Shown piece by piece: positions 26,433 to 35,905 of a stretch of DNA of 64,000 bases. Origin of the DNA: Methylohalobius sp964654415 (GTDB taxonomy: Bacteria > Pseudomonadota > Gammaproteobacteria > Methylococcales > Methylothermaceae); the NCBI GenBank assembly GCA_964654415.1, contig CAZZIP010000004.1, forward strand, positions 168,810 to 232,809. Reading direction: 5' to 3'. Numbering within the stretch: position 1 is the stretch's first letter; each line of letters begins with the position of its first letter. Both the position numbers and the translations under genes were made by a program. The notes beneath the pieces were generated by a model. The model was given only the letters and a program-made list of their open reading frames with translations, was not told the DNA's origin and made no database searches.

Positions 26433-27224
26433 ATGCCAGGATGGATCGTCGCTTCCGCCATCGCCTGCCTTACCTTTCTGGGTGCTCTGCTGGCCGGGCT
26501 TCTGCCCTGCTTGCTGCGGCCTGGCAGAAAGTTCGCCAGCGCCATGCCCGGGATCGCCGCCGGACTGTTGCTTGCTTCCGCCTTGGGTTTGGTGCTTCCA
26601 GAAGGGTTTGAACTCGTGTTCCACACCCTCGAAAATCGCGCATCACTCGCGTTTTCCCCGGAGCTGTTGGGGGGACTGGCGGTACTTTTGGGATTTTTGT
26701 TCATGCTTGGACTGGAAAGCGGCGGGATGGAGCATGAACTGCCCAACGCGCAGCGCTCCCTTCATCCCCTGGCACTGGGCCTAGGCATCCATGAACTCAC
26801 CGACGGGCTGGCTTTGGGGGCGAGCTTAGCTACCGGTTCGCTGACGCTCACCTTGCCGATCCTAGCGGCAGTCCTGGCGCACCGGATTCCGGTTGCCTTC
26901 GGCCTGGGGACGTTTCTCTGGCAGAGCCAAGGGGAAATCCCCCATCCGCTGCGCACTCTGGTTTGGTTCAGCCTGGCCACTCCCTTGGGGTTGCTTTTCA
27001 CCTTCTTGCTCCTTAAGCACCTGTCCCATGCTTGGATCGGGCTTTGGCTGCTCTTTTCCGGCGGCACTTTTCTCTATGTGGCAGCGGTGGACGCACTCGG
27101 CCGGGTGCGCCTGGAGCAACCCGGAATGCGCTCGTTCTTGTTAGTCGGGCTAGGGGCGGCTCTGGTCATCGCCGCACTGGTGCTGTTTCGGATATTCGGC
27201 CTCGAAGCTGAGCTTCACGGCTGA
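26433..27224 (+). CDS. ZIP family metal transporter
   Basis: Probable divalent metal (zinc) importer of the inner membrane, 263 residues with about 8 hydrophobic helices. The helix 4 and 5 signatures are present: GIHELTDGLALGASLATG and AHRIPVAFGLGTFL, in which His, Asp/Asn and Glu-type residues bind the metal. A weak TATACT lies at 26390-26395 upstream. The direction and metal are not determined by the sequence. Confidence 0.83.
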   Translation: MPGWIVASAIACLTFLGALLAGLLPCLLRPGRKFASAMPGIAAGLLLASALGLVLPEGFELVFHTLENRASLAFSPELLGGLAVLLGFLFMLGLESGGMEHELPNAQRSLHPLALGLGIHELTDGLALGASLATGSLTLTLPILAAVLAHRIPVAFGLGTFLWQSQGEIPHPLRTLVWFSLATPLGLLFTFLLLKHLSHAWIGLWLLFSGGTFLYVAAVDALGRVRLEQPGMRSFLLVGLGAALVIAALVLFRIFGLEAELHG

Positions 27225-27271
27225 CCCGACCTGGTCCTCCGATCTCCCTTCCCGACCTCCGGATCATCCTC

Positions 27272-27964
27272 TCAGCCGGGAACCCGTCTGCTGCGCACGA
27301 TCTGATAGCCGGGGCGCCAGAGGTAATACACTGGCGCCGACAGCATGTGGACCAGCCGGGTGAAGGGAAACACCAGAAAGAGGCTCAAACCGAGAAAGAT
27401 GTGCAGCTTGAACAGGGGGTGAGCATCGGCGACATAAGTCCAGGCCTGGCGGTCGAAGGTGAAAATCCCCTGCGCCCAGGCCATGAATTTGACCATCTCG
27501 CTACCGTCCAGATGGCCCAGCGAAATCGGAATGGTGATCACCCCTAGAGTCAGCTGCACCATAAGCAGCACCAGGATGGCCAGATCGCTGAACGATGTGG
27601 TGGCGCGGATGCGCGGGTCGGTAAGGCGGCGGTGTAGCAGAATCGCGGCGCCAGCGAGGGAAACGCTCCCGGCGATACCGCCGACGACGATGGCCATCAT
27701 CTGCTTGGTACTCGCCTCGATGCCCATCCAGTGAAATACGCGGATTGGGGTCAGCAGGCCGACGAAATGGCCTAGGAACACGATCAACACCCCAGTATGG
27801 AACAGGACCGAGCCGAAGACCAGCTGTCTGCGGCGCAACAATTGGCTGGAGCCGGCGCGCCAGGTATAAGGAGCGCATTCATAACGCAGGATGGACCCTG
27901 CGCCAAGCACTGTCAAAGCGACATAGGGATAAACGCAAAACAGCCAGAAATTGAAATCATTCAT
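27272..27964 (-). CDS. narI: Respiratory nitrate reductase gamma subunit (cytochrome b)
   Basis: Quinol-oxidising di-heme b membrane subunit, 230 residues with five hydrophobic helices. The four heme ligands appear in the expected contexts: LFHTGVLIVFLGHF near residues 56 and 66, and LFKLHIFLG with FTRLVHMLSAP near 187 and 205. Last gene of narGHJI; its start overlaps narJ by 4 bases (27961-27964). It anchors NarGH at the cytoplasmic face and feeds them electrons from quinol. Confidence 0.94.
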   Translation of the reverse strand: MNDFNFWLFCVYPYVALTVLGAGSILRYECAPYTWRAGSSQLLRRRQLVFGSVLFHTGVLIVFLGHFVGLLTPIRVFHWMGIEASTKQMMAIVVGGIAGSVSLAGAAILLHRRLTDPRIRATTSFSDLAILVLLMVQLTLGVITIPISLGHLDGSEMVKFMAWAQGIFTFDRQAWTYVADAHPLFKLHIFLGLSLFLVFPFTRLVHMLSAPVYYLWRPGYQIVRSRRVPG

Positions 27965-28614
27965 GGTTTTCTCCGCTCGAAGGTAATCGTAGCTTCGTCC
28001 GGGCCGCCGCGAGCCGATGGGCCAAAGGTGACCGGTATTTCCTCCCAGCCCCGATCAAGCGCTTGGGGGTCAGCGTCCGGAAGTTCCTGCAACTCGCCTA
28101 TTGCCTTAGCGTCAGGCCAGGTTGGCGTCATTGCGAGCAAGGCGGAAAACACCACCGCATACGGACTTTGCCGTTCTTCCAGCCGCTGTTTTAGGACGGC
28201 GAGGACAGGTCCTATCTCCTCCAGCAGTAGCCGCGCCTCGCCCAGGGGCAGGATAGCCAGAAATTCCAACACCAGCGGCAAATAGTCGGGCAATTCCCGG
28301 GCATTTGGCTCCAAGCCGTAACGGCGGTAAAACTTAAGCAGGTCGACCATTGCCAGGCCGCGTTCGCGGCTGTCGCCGTGGACGTGCTCAAACAAATACA
28401 GCGACAGTCGCGGAATGCAGTCAAACAGGTCTACGTAGTGCGCCTGCAAGGCTAACAACTGGCTGCTTTCCAGCCGGCTCAGCAGCGGCTCTAAAAGTTC
28501 AGCCGCCACCAGCGCTTCCTCAGTCAAGGCCTGGCGGATGTCGCCGATGGCGGCTTGGAGCTCAGCGCTAGGATAACTCAAAAGGATGGACAGAGCCTTG
28601 AAGGTTTTATTCAT
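27961..28614 (-). CDS. narJ: Nitrate reductase assembly chaperone
   Basis: Cytoplasmic chaperone (NarJ/TorD-like) that holds apo-NarG for molybdenum cofactor insertion; it is not part of the final enzyme. 217 residues, all-helical in appearance, with the family segment YVDLFDCIPRLSLYLFEHVHGDSRERG near residues 60-87 (in pieces: YVDLFD, LYLFEHVHGD). Start overlaps narH and stop overlaps narI by 4 bases each, so translation of the operon is coupled. Confidence 0.93.
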   Translation of the reverse strand: MNKTFKALSILLSYPSAELQAAIGDIRQALTEEALVAAELLEPLLSRLESSQLLALQAHYVDLFDCIPRLSLYLFEHVHGDSRERGLAMVDLLKFYRRYGLEPNARELPDYLPLVLEFLAILPLGEARLLLEEIGPVLAVLKQRLEERQSPYAVVFSALLAMTPTWPDAKAIGELQELPDADPQALDRGWEEIPVTFGPSARGGPDEATITFERRKP

Positions 28615-30104
28615 GGCATCTTAGTCAGTAAGCCGCTTGGTTTCACCTCAAATAGGCCGCAGCCGCCGAAGGAGAAACCGCATGTAGTCCTGAGTTTGTA
28701 GGCGTCCTCGACGCTCTCCCGGTGACTGGTGGGGATGACAAAGCGGTCCTCGTAGTTGGCGATAGCCAGGATGCGATACATCTCTTCGATCTGGGCCACG
28801 CTCAAACCCACCTGCTCGGCGATATCCTTACGGGTGACACCCTCTACGGTTCGGGCGCGCATGAAGGCGCGCAGCGCCAGCATGCGCCGCAAGGCCTGCA
28901 CGACTGGCTCCTTTTGGCCTGCGGTAAGGAGATTGGCCAGATAGCTAACCGGAATGCGTAAATCCTCCACCGGCGGAATCTCGCCGTCGGCACCGATCAA
29001 CCCTAGCCCTCTGGCCGTGCCCTGGACCGGAGACAGGGGTGGCACATACCAGACCATCGGCAGGGTACGGTATTCAGGATGAAGGGGGAAGGCCACCCGC
29101 CACTCCATCGCCATCTTGTAGACGGGCGAATTCTGCGCCGCGGCCAGCCAGGCCTCCGGAATACCTTGGGCGCGAGCCGCCTCGACCACTTCCGGGTCGC
29201 TGGGATCGAGGAAAACGTCCAACTGGGCTTGATACAGGTCCTTAGGATCTTCCACTGCCGCTGCTTGGTCGATGCGGTCGGCATCGTACAGCAACACCCC
29301 CAGATAGCGGATGCGCCCGACGCAAGTCTCCGAGCAGATGGTGGGTTCGCCTGCCTCGATTCTGGGAAAGCAAAACACGCATTTCTCCGACTTGCCACTT
29401 TTCCAGTTAAAGTAAATCTTCTTGTAAGGGCAGCCGGAGATGCACATTCGCCAGCCGCGGCAGCGGTCCTGGTCGATCAAGACGATGCCATCCTCCTCGC
29501 GCTTGTAGATCGCCCCCGAAGGGCAGGCAGCCACGCAGGTGGGGTTGAGGCAGTGCTCGCACAATCTGGGCAGGTACATCATAAAGGTGTTTTCGTAAGC
29601 AGCGAGCATCCCCTTTTCCACGCCGTCCAGATTGATATCGCGGCTGCGCTGCCGGAAGGGGCCGCCGGCATCGTCCTCCCAGTTGGGGCCCCACTCGATC
29701 TTGTCCATCTTTTCCCCAGTGATTTTCGAGATCGGTCTTGCGGCGGGATGGGTCCGGCTTTCTGTGGCCTTCTGCAGCTGCTCGTAGTCGTAGTCGAACG
29801 GTTCGTAGTAGTCGTCGATCTCTGGCAGGTGAGGATTGGCAAAGATCTTAGCCAACAGGTGTCCCTTGCCACCCATCAGGGGCTTGAGTTTGCCTTTGCT
29901 GAGAGTCCAACCGCCTTTCCAGCGCTGCTGGTTCTCCCATTCCTTAGGGTAGCCGATCCCCGGTTTGGTCTCGACGTTGTTGAACCAAGCGTATTCCATC
30001 CCGTCGCGGCTAGTCCACACGTTCTTGCAGGTAACCGAACAGGTGTGACAGCCGATGCACTTGTCTAGATTCAGGACCATGCCGATCTGAGCTCTGAGGC
30101 GCAT
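28611..30104 (-). CDS. narH: Respiratory nitrate reductase beta subunit (Fe-S)
   Basis: Electron-transfer subunit carrying four Fe-S clusters, 497 residues. The ATG at 30104, 4 bases after the narG stop, gives MRLRAQIGMVLNLDKCIGC. Cysteine groups seen: CIGCHTCSVTCKNVW, CEHCLNPTCVAACPSG, DRCRGWRMCISGCPYKK and KCVFCFPRIEAGEPTIC. The Trp in CRGWRMC marks the [3Fe-4S] cluster site, as in E. coli NarH. It carries electrons from the NarI hemes to NarG. Confidence 0.95.
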   Translation of the reverse strand: MRLRAQIGMVLNLDKCIGCHTCSVTCKNVWTSRDGMEYAWFNNVETKPGIGYPKEWENQQRWKGGWTLSKGKLKPLMGGKGHLLAKIFANPHLPEIDDYYEPFDYDYEQLQKATESRTHPAARPISKITGEKMDKIEWGPNWEDDAGGPFRQRSRDINLDGVEKGMLAAYENTFMMYLPRLCEHCLNPTCVAACPSGAIYKREEDGIVLIDQDRCRGWRMCISGCPYKKIYFNWKSGKSEKCVFCFPRIEAGEPTICSETCVGRIRYLGVLLYDADRIDQAAAVEDPKDLYQAQLDVFLDPSDPEVVEAARAQGIPEAWLAAAQNSPVYKMAMEWRVAFPLHPEYRTLPMVWYVPPLSPVQGTARGLGLIGADGEIPPVEDLRIPVSYLANLLTAGQKEPVVQALRRMLALRAFMRARTVEGVTRKDIAEQVGLSVAQIEEMYRILAIANYEDRFVIPTSHRESVEDAYKLRTTCGFSFGGCGLFEVKPSGLLTKMP

Positions 30105-30108
30105 GTGG

Positions 30109-33100
30109 TCATTCCTCCATCCAGTCGGCCTCGGTCTTGCGGACGATGACAAACTCGTCGCGGTTAGAGCCGACCGTGCCGTAATAGTTAAATCCCCAGG
30201 ACAGCTGGGCGTAGCCGCCGATCATGTGGGTGGGCTTGATCACCGCCCGGGTGACCGAGTTATGGATACCGCCACGGTTGCCGGTAACCTTCGACCTGGG
30301 GGTGTTGATAATCTTCTCCTGGGCGTGGTACATGTACAGAGTGCCCGGACGAATTCTTTGCGACACTACCGCCCGCGCCACCAGGGCGCCGTTGGCGTTG
30401 AACACCTCCACCCAGTCGTTGTCAGTAATGCCGCCCTGCTCGGCGTCGTCCTCGTTGAGCCAGACGATAGGCCCACCGCGGGCTAGGGTCAGCATAATTA
30501 GGTTGTCGGTGTAGGTCGAATGGATGCCCCATTTCTGGTGCGGGGTGATGAAGTTGAGCACCAGGTAGGGTCGCTCGCCATGTTCTGCCAAGATCGGCTG
30601 GATGGTCTTAGTATCGATCGGCGGCTTGTAGACACATAGAGCTTCACCGAAAGCCCGCATCCACAGATGGTCCTGATAAAGCTGCTGGCGGCCAGAAAGG
30701 GTGCGCCAGGGAATGCGCTCGTGGACGTTGGTATAACTGGCGTTGTAGCAGACTTCCTCCGAGTCAATCCCCGACCACACCGGCGAAGTGATGATTTTAC
30801 GCGGCTGGGCCATCAAATCCTGGAAGCGGAGTTTCTCTTCCCGCCGGGATTTGGCCAGATGGGTGTGGTCACGGCCGGTGACCTCCGACAGTTTCTGCCA
30901 CGCCTTAACTGCCACCTGGCCGTTGGTCTCCGGCGCCAGGGTCAGGATCGTCTCGGCAGCCTGGATATCAGAGTCGATTTTTGGCCGACCTTCGGTGTCG
31001 GTGCCGTTAAGCTGGCGCAGGAACTCGATCTCCTCACCCGTTTCCCAGACGATGCCCTTGCAAGCGTTACCGGCCTTCTCCAGCAGCGGGCCAAGAGAGG
31101 TGAAACGCTGGTAAACCTTCGGATAGTCGCGCTCTACCAACACCACGCCGGGCATGGTTTTGCCTGGAACTGGCTCGCACTCGCCCCGCCTCCAGTCCGT
31201 GACCTCAGCCTGTGCCAGTTCCCCCGGGCTGTCGTGAAGCAGGGGCACCAGCACGATATCCTTCTCTACGCCGAGCTTGGCACCGGGGGCCAGTTCAGAG
31301 AATTTTCGAGCGATCCCCCGGTAGATATCCCAGTCGCTGCGCGACTCGAACAGTGGGTCCACCGCTGCGGTCAGCGGGTGGATGAAAGGATGCATGTCAG
31401 AGGTGTTGAGATCGTGCTTCTCGTACCAGGTGGCGGTCGGCAGAACGATGTCGGAATAAATGCAGGTGGTAGACATGCGGAAGTCCAGGGTCACCAACAG
31501 ATCCAGCTTGCCCTCAGGCGCCTGCGCGTGCCAGCTAACCTCCTTGGGCCGCTTGGCGGTCACCCTCGCGTCGTGCACGCCGTCTACGATCCCGTGGTGG
31601 GTGCCGAGCAGGTGGCGGAGGAAATACTCGTGACCTTTGCTCGACGATCCCAGTAGATTGGAACGCCACACGAACAGGTTGCGAGGCCAATTGTCTGGGT
31701 GGTCGGGATCCTCCCAGGCCAGTCTCAGTTCGCCGGATTTGAGTCTGGCGGCCACAAAGTCTGCAGGCGATTGGCTGCTTTCTGCAGCCGCTTTGCCCAC
31801 CTCAAGCGGATTCGTCTTAAGCTGCGGCGCCGAAGGCAACCACCCCATGCGCACCGCCCTAAGGTTGTAATCCACCAGCGCCAGGTCCTGCCAGTCTCCT
31901 TGCGGGGCGGTAGGGGAGAGGATCTCCGAGACCGCCAGGGTCTCGTAACGCCACTGGTCAGTGTGCAGATACCAGAAGCTGGTACTGTTCTGCTGCCGCG
32001 GCGGTCGGTACCAATCTAAAGCAAAGGCGAGCGGCAGCCAGCCGGCCTGAGGACGCAGTTTTTCCTGGCCGACGTAGTGGGCCCAGCCACCGCCTTCCTG
32101 GCCGATGCAACCGCACAGCACCAGCAGGTTGATGATGGCGCGGTAATGCATGTCCATGTGATACCAGTGGTTGATGCCAGCGCCGAGGATCACCATAGAT
32201 TTGCCGCAGGTCCTCTCGGCGTTAGCGGCAAATGCTCGGGCCACAGCGACGATCTGCTCCCTCGGGACGCCGGTGATTTTCTCCGCCCACGCCGGGCTGT
32301 AAGGCTGCAGGTCATCGTAAGACTGAGCCACGTGTTCGCCCCCTAGTCTTTGGTCGAGGCCGTGATTGGCTACCAGCAGATCAAATACCGTGGCTACCAG
32401 TGCCTCCTCGCCATTTTTCAGGGTAACCCTGCGTGCCGGCACCCTGCGTTTGAGGACTTCAGGGAGGTTGTTGTCCTGGAAGAAGTCGTGGCTCCTCCCT
32501 CCGAAATAAGGGAAGGCGACCTCTGCGATTTCGTCGTGCTGGCCTAGGTTGCTTAGGCGCAGCTTGAGTGGATTGCCAGCACTGTCCCTATCTTCCAGGT
32601 TCCACTTGCCCTTTTCGCCCCAGCGGAAGCCAATGCTGCCGCAGGGAACGGTGATCATGCCAGTTTCATCGTCGATGGCAACCGTCTTCCATTCAGGATG
32701 GTTGTCCTCCCCTAAATTGCCATCAAAGTCGCTGCAGCGCAGCTGTTTTTCCGGCACCAGATAGCCGTCCTGCTCCACTAGCCGCACCAGCATGGGCAAG
32801 TCGGTGTAGCGGCGGGCATAAGCCTGGAAATATTCCGCCTTCCGGTCGAGATAGAACTCCTTTAGGATTACCTGGGCCATCGCCAGTCCCAAGGCGGCGT
32901 CGGTACCCTGCTTGGGAGCCAGCCAGACATCGGCAAACTTGGCCGCCTCATTGTAATCGGGGCTGACCACCACCACCTGGGTGCCGCGGTAGCGGGCCTC
33001 AGTCATAAAGTGAGCGTCCGGGGTGCGGGTCTGGGGGACGTTGGAACCCCACATCATCAGAAACGAGGCGTTATACCAGTCGGCGCTTTCGGGGACGTCG

Positions 33101-33816
33101 GTCTGCTCGCCCCAGGTTTGCGGCGAAGCCGGCGGCAGGTCGCAGTACCAATCGTAGAACGACAGGCACACCCCGCCCAGCAACGACAGATAGCGGGTGC
33201 CGGCGGCGTAGGACACCATAGACATGGCTGGAATCGGCGAGAACCCGGCGATACGGTCAGGGCCGTATCGTTTGATGGTGTAGGCGTTGGCAGCAGCGAT
33301 CAGCTCTGTGACTTCATCCCAGTCGGCGCGCACGAAACCACCGTGGCCGCGTTTCGAGGTATAAGAACGGCGTTTCTCCACGTCCTCGACGATGCTGGCC
33401 CAAGCTTCCACCGACTCCCTACCCTTTCTGGCCTCGCGCCAAAGTTCCAACAAAGCCGCGCGGATCAGCGGATATTTGACCCGCTGGGCTGAGTACAAAT
33501 ACCAGCTATAGCTGGCTCCGCGGGGACAGCCCCTGGGTTCATGGTTAGGCAGTTCCGGCCGAGTCCTAGGATAGTCGGTCTGCTGGGTCTCCCAGGTGAC
33601 GATACCGCCTTTGACATAGATCTTCCACGAGCACGAGCCGGTACAGTTGACTCCATGGGTAGAGCGGACGACTTTGTCGTGGGCCCAGCGACTACGATAG
33701 CCTTCCTCCCAGGCGCGGGATTCGTCGGTAGTGACTCCGTGGCCGTGGGCGAAGAAGCCAAACCGGCCCGTTTTGGCCTTGACGAAGAAATTGAGGCGGT
33801 CGAGCAGTCGGCTCAT
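30109..33816 (-). CDS. narG: Respiratory nitrate reductase alpha subunit (molybdenum)
   Basis: Catalytic bis-MGD subunit reducing nitrate to nitrite at the cytoplasmic face, 1235 residues, normal for NarG. The N-terminal HGVNCTGSCSWKIYVKGG is the His/Cys [4Fe-4S] motif that distinguishes membrane NarG from Nap. No twin-arginine signal is present, and the N-terminus MSRLLDRLNFFVKAK is standard. MMWGSNVPQTRTPDAHF lies in the cofactor-binding region. It starts 11 bases after narK. Confidence 0.96.
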   Translation of the reverse strand: MSRLLDRLNFFVKAKTGRFGFFAHGHGVTTDESRAWEEGYRSRWAHDKVVRSTHGVNCTGSCSWKIYVKGGIVTWETQQTDYPRTRPELPNHEPRGCPRGASYSWYLYSAQRVKYPLIRAALLELWREARKGRESVEAWASIVEDVEKRRSYTSKRGHGGFVRADWDEVTELIAAANAYTIKRYGPDRIAGFSPIPAMSMVSYAAGTRYLSLLGGVCLSFYDWYCDLPPASPQTWGEQTDVPESADWYNASFLMMWGSNVPQTRTPDAHFMTEARYRGTQVVVVSPDYNEAAKFADVWLAPKQGTDAALGLAMAQVILKEFYLDRKAEYFQAYARRYTDLPMLVRLVEQDGYLVPEKQLRCSDFDGNLGEDNHPEWKTVAIDDETGMITVPCGSIGFRWGEKGKWNLEDRDSAGNPLKLRLSNLGQHDEIAEVAFPYFGGRSHDFFQDNNLPEVLKRRVPARRVTLKNGEEALVATVFDLLVANHGLDQRLGGEHVAQSYDDLQPYSPAWAEKITGVPREQIVAVARAFAANAERTCGKSMVILGAGINHWYHMDMHYRAIINLLVLCGCIGQEGGGWAHYVGQEKLRPQAGWLPLAFALDWYRPPRQQNSTSFWYLHTDQWRYETLAVSEILSPTAPQGDWQDLALVDYNLRAVRMGWLPSAPQLKTNPLEVGKAAAESSQSPADFVAARLKSGELRLAWEDPDHPDNWPRNLFVWRSNLLGSSSKGHEYFLRHLLGTHHGIVDGVHDARVTAKRPKEVSWHAQAPEGKLDLLVTLDFRMSTTCIYSDIVLPTATWYEKHDLNTSDMHPFIHPLTAAVDPLFESRSDWDIYRGIARKFSELAPGAKLGVEKDIVLVPLLHDSPGELAQAEVTDWRRGECEPVPGKTMPGVVLVERDYPKVYQRFTSLGPLLEKAGNACKGIVWETGEEIEFLRQLNGTDTEGRPKIDSDIQAAETILTLAPETNGQVAVKAWQKLSEVTGRDHTHLAKSRREEKLRFQDLMAQPRKIITSPVWSGIDSEEVCYNASYTNVHERIPWRTLSGRQQLYQDHLWMRAFGEALCVYKPPIDTKTIQPILAEHGERPYLVLNFITPHQKWGIHSTYTDNLIMLTLARGGPIVWLNEDDAEQGGITDNDWVEVFNANGALVARAVVSQRIRPGTLYMYHAQEKIINTPRSKVTGNRGGIHNSVTRAVIKPTHMIGGYAQLSWGFNYYGTVGSNRDEFVIVRKTEADWMEE

Positions 33817-33827
33817 AGCGAACCTCT

Positions 33828-35195
33828 TTAAGGAGTGAAATATTTTTTCGGTGCCATCGCTTGCACGTGTTCCTCGGTATGGATTTCAGCCATTTCCGGC
33901 AGTTCCGGCAGCTTCTTGAGTTCCTCGGCCAAGGCAGCCTGCTCCATGCGCCGAATGGCAAAGTGCATCCAGGTCAAGGCGATGGCCACCAGGGTGAACA
34001 TGAGCATAAAGCAACTGGTCCACACCCCGATCAGATCGTTCATGACCCCAAAGAAGATCGGCAGGAAGAATCCCCCCAGCCCGCCGATCATCCCGACCAG
34101 TCCGCCGACTACGCCGACGTAGCCAGGATAATACACCGGAATGTGCTTATACACGGCGGCGCTGCCTAAAGTCATGAACAACCCAAGCAGCATGGTCAGC
34201 GGCGCAAACAGCCACCAGGGCATGGCGATCGTGAACCGGATCGGCCCTTCGATGCCGTGGACGATGTAGTCAGTGGCCGGGTAGGAGAGGAAAAAAGTGC
34301 ACGCGGTGCTGCCGATGAAGCTGATATACATCAGCCGCCGCGCCCCCCATTTATCGGCTAGGATTCCCCCAACTGCCCGCAACAAGCTAGTAAATGAGTA
34401 AGCCGAGGCCAAAACCCCAGCGATTTTCAGCTCCAAGCCGTACACCCCGATGTAATAACGCGGCAGCCACAAAGAAAATGCCACAAACCCACCGAAGGTG
34501 AAAAAGTAGTAAAGCGAGAACCGCCACACCTGGAGCTTTTTCAATGGCTCGAGCTGGAGGAACGCAGGCAGGGCTGTTTCCCCGCGGCGCCTACGCTCCA
34601 AGGTGAGCGGATCGTCCTCGGTCAAAAGAAAAAACCCAACGGCGGTGAGCAAAAGCGCTGTTGCATACACCCGGGCGGTACCCTGCCAACCTAAAGCCAG
34701 CACCAGGAAAGGCGCGAAGAAGTTGGTCGCCGCCGCCCCCACGTTGCCGATCCCGAAGATCCCAAGCGCTGTCCCCTGGCGGGCGGATTCAAACCAGCGC
34801 GAGACGTAAGCGACCCCGACCGCGAACGAGCCGCCGGCCAGCCCTACCCCCAAAGCCGAAAGCAAAAACATAAGATAGCTTTCCACCGTAGAGAGCAACC
34901 ACACTGCCACCGCAGTAGTGAGCATGAGCAGGGTATAAACCAGGCGGCCGCCGTATTGGTCGGCCCAAATCCCGAGCACGATCCTACTGAGCGAACCGGT
35001 CAGGACCGGGGTGGCGATCAGAAGGCCGAACTGGCTGTCGTTCAAACCAAGCTCTTCCTTGATCGGTAGGCCGATGATGGCAAACAGCGTCCAGACAGCA
35101 AAACACACCGCAAAAGCAAGCGTGCTTAAGATGAGGATGCGGGCGGATTTGGCTTGGCCGGCAACGAGTGGCAAAGCGCTTTCTTGGGTATTCAT
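33828..35195 (-). CDS. narK: Nitrate/nitrite transporter NarK
   Basis: MFS transporter of the nitrate/nitrite porter family, 455 residues with about 12 helices; first gene of the nar operon. The N-terminal region has LFAIIGLPIKEELGLNDSQFG and GIWADQYGGR; GGLVGMIGGLGGFFLP (nitrate signature, helix 11) lies near residue 360. It probably imports nitrate and may export nitrite. The 62-base gap upstream should contain the operon promoter; I could not find a convincing Fnr or NarL site in it. Confidence 0.92.
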   Translation of the reverse strand: MNTQESALPLVAGQAKSARILILSTLAFAVCFAVWTLFAIIGLPIKEELGLNDSQFGLLIATPVLTGSLSRIVLGIWADQYGGRLVYTLLMLTTAVAVWLLSTVESYLMFLLSALGVGLAGGSFAVGVAYVSRWFESARQGTALGIFGIGNVGAAATNFFAPFLVLALGWQGTARVYATALLLTAVGFFLLTEDDPLTLERRRRGETALPAFLQLEPLKKLQVWRFSLYYFFTFGGFVAFSLWLPRYYIGVYGLELKIAGVLASAYSFTSLLRAVGGILADKWGARRLMYISFIGSTACTFFLSYPATDYIVHGIEGPIRFTIAMPWWLFAPLTMLLGLFMTLGSAAVYKHIPVYYPGYVGVVGGLVGMIGGLGGFFLPIFFGVMNDLIGVWTSCFMLMFTLVAIALTWMHFAIRRMEQAALAEELKKLPELPEMAEIHTEEHVQAMAPKKYFTP

Positions 35196-35257
35196 AATTA
35201 AGACTCTTAGGGTGATCTAGATTCAACTTTAGCAGATGAAAGGCAAGATTTTTTTAC

Positions 35258-35905
35258 TTACAACAAATCCTGCCGGATTCTCGCAGCCACTTCGCTGTCT
35301 TGGGCCAAGATCACCAGTTCATCGCCTTCCTGAAGTTCCAGCTCGGGGTCGGCAAACAAAAGTTTTTCCCCCCGATACAGCCACACCGGGCGGGCTTTTT
35401 TTTCCGGTAGTGGCAACCGACTGACCGATCCTGTCCAGGCTGCAGGGACGGCGACCGAAAACAGATAGGCATCCCCCTTGAGCAGCGTGGCGAGCTGCAG
35501 GATGTCGCGCCCCTCGACGGCGTCAGCCAAATAGCGCCCGATGGTGCGCACCGGGACGAGGATTTCGGTCAGCCCCAAGGCCAGAGCGACTTTCTCGAAC
35601 TCGGGGTCTTCCAGGGTGGTAAATACCCGCCCGATGTTTAAGGTCTTGCCTACCAGGCTGGCAAGGATGTTGTTCTGATCCACACCGGTGGTGCAGATGA
35701 GAACGTCTGTCGACTCGGGGGAGGCCTCTTCCAAGATATGGGGATAGGTACCGTCACCACAGATAAAGCCGCAATCCAGTTCCTGACTGAGCTCCTGAAC
35801 CCGCTGCCGATCGCGTTCGATGATGATCACCTCGTGCCGGCGCTTGATCAATAATCTTGCGCACGCCACGTTGGTGGCGCTGGCACCTACAAACACTACT
35901 CTCAT
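35258..35905 (-). CDS. Trk-type potassium uptake regulator, TrkA/KtrA-like
   Basis: Cytoplasmic NAD(H)/nucleotide-binding gating subunit for the adjacent TrkH-like channel. The ATG at 35905 overlaps the trkH stop (ATGA) and gives MRVVFVGASATNVACARLL, a Rossmann glycine loop in which the usual GxGxxG reads GASATN. Length 215 residues means a single TrkA-N plus TrkA-C unit (LELQEGDELVILAQ), like KtrA, not the doubled E. coli TrkA. Confidence 0.84.
   Translation of the reverse strand: MRVVFVGASATNVACARLLIKRRHEVIIIERDRQRVQELSQELDCGFICGDGTYPHILEEASPESTDVLICTTGVDQNNILASLVGKTLNIGRVFTTLEDPEFEKVALALGLTEILVPVRTIGRYLADAVEGRDILQLATLLKGDAYLFSVAVPAAWTGSVSRLPLPEKKARPVWLYRGEKLLFADPELELQEGDELVILAQDSEVAARIRQDLL

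Noticed and set aside
35213..35226. Fnr-like site TGATCTAGATTCAA in front of narK
   Set aside because: It matches only about 7 of 10 conserved positions and lies ~18-31 bases before the ATG, too close for an activating site at -41.5.
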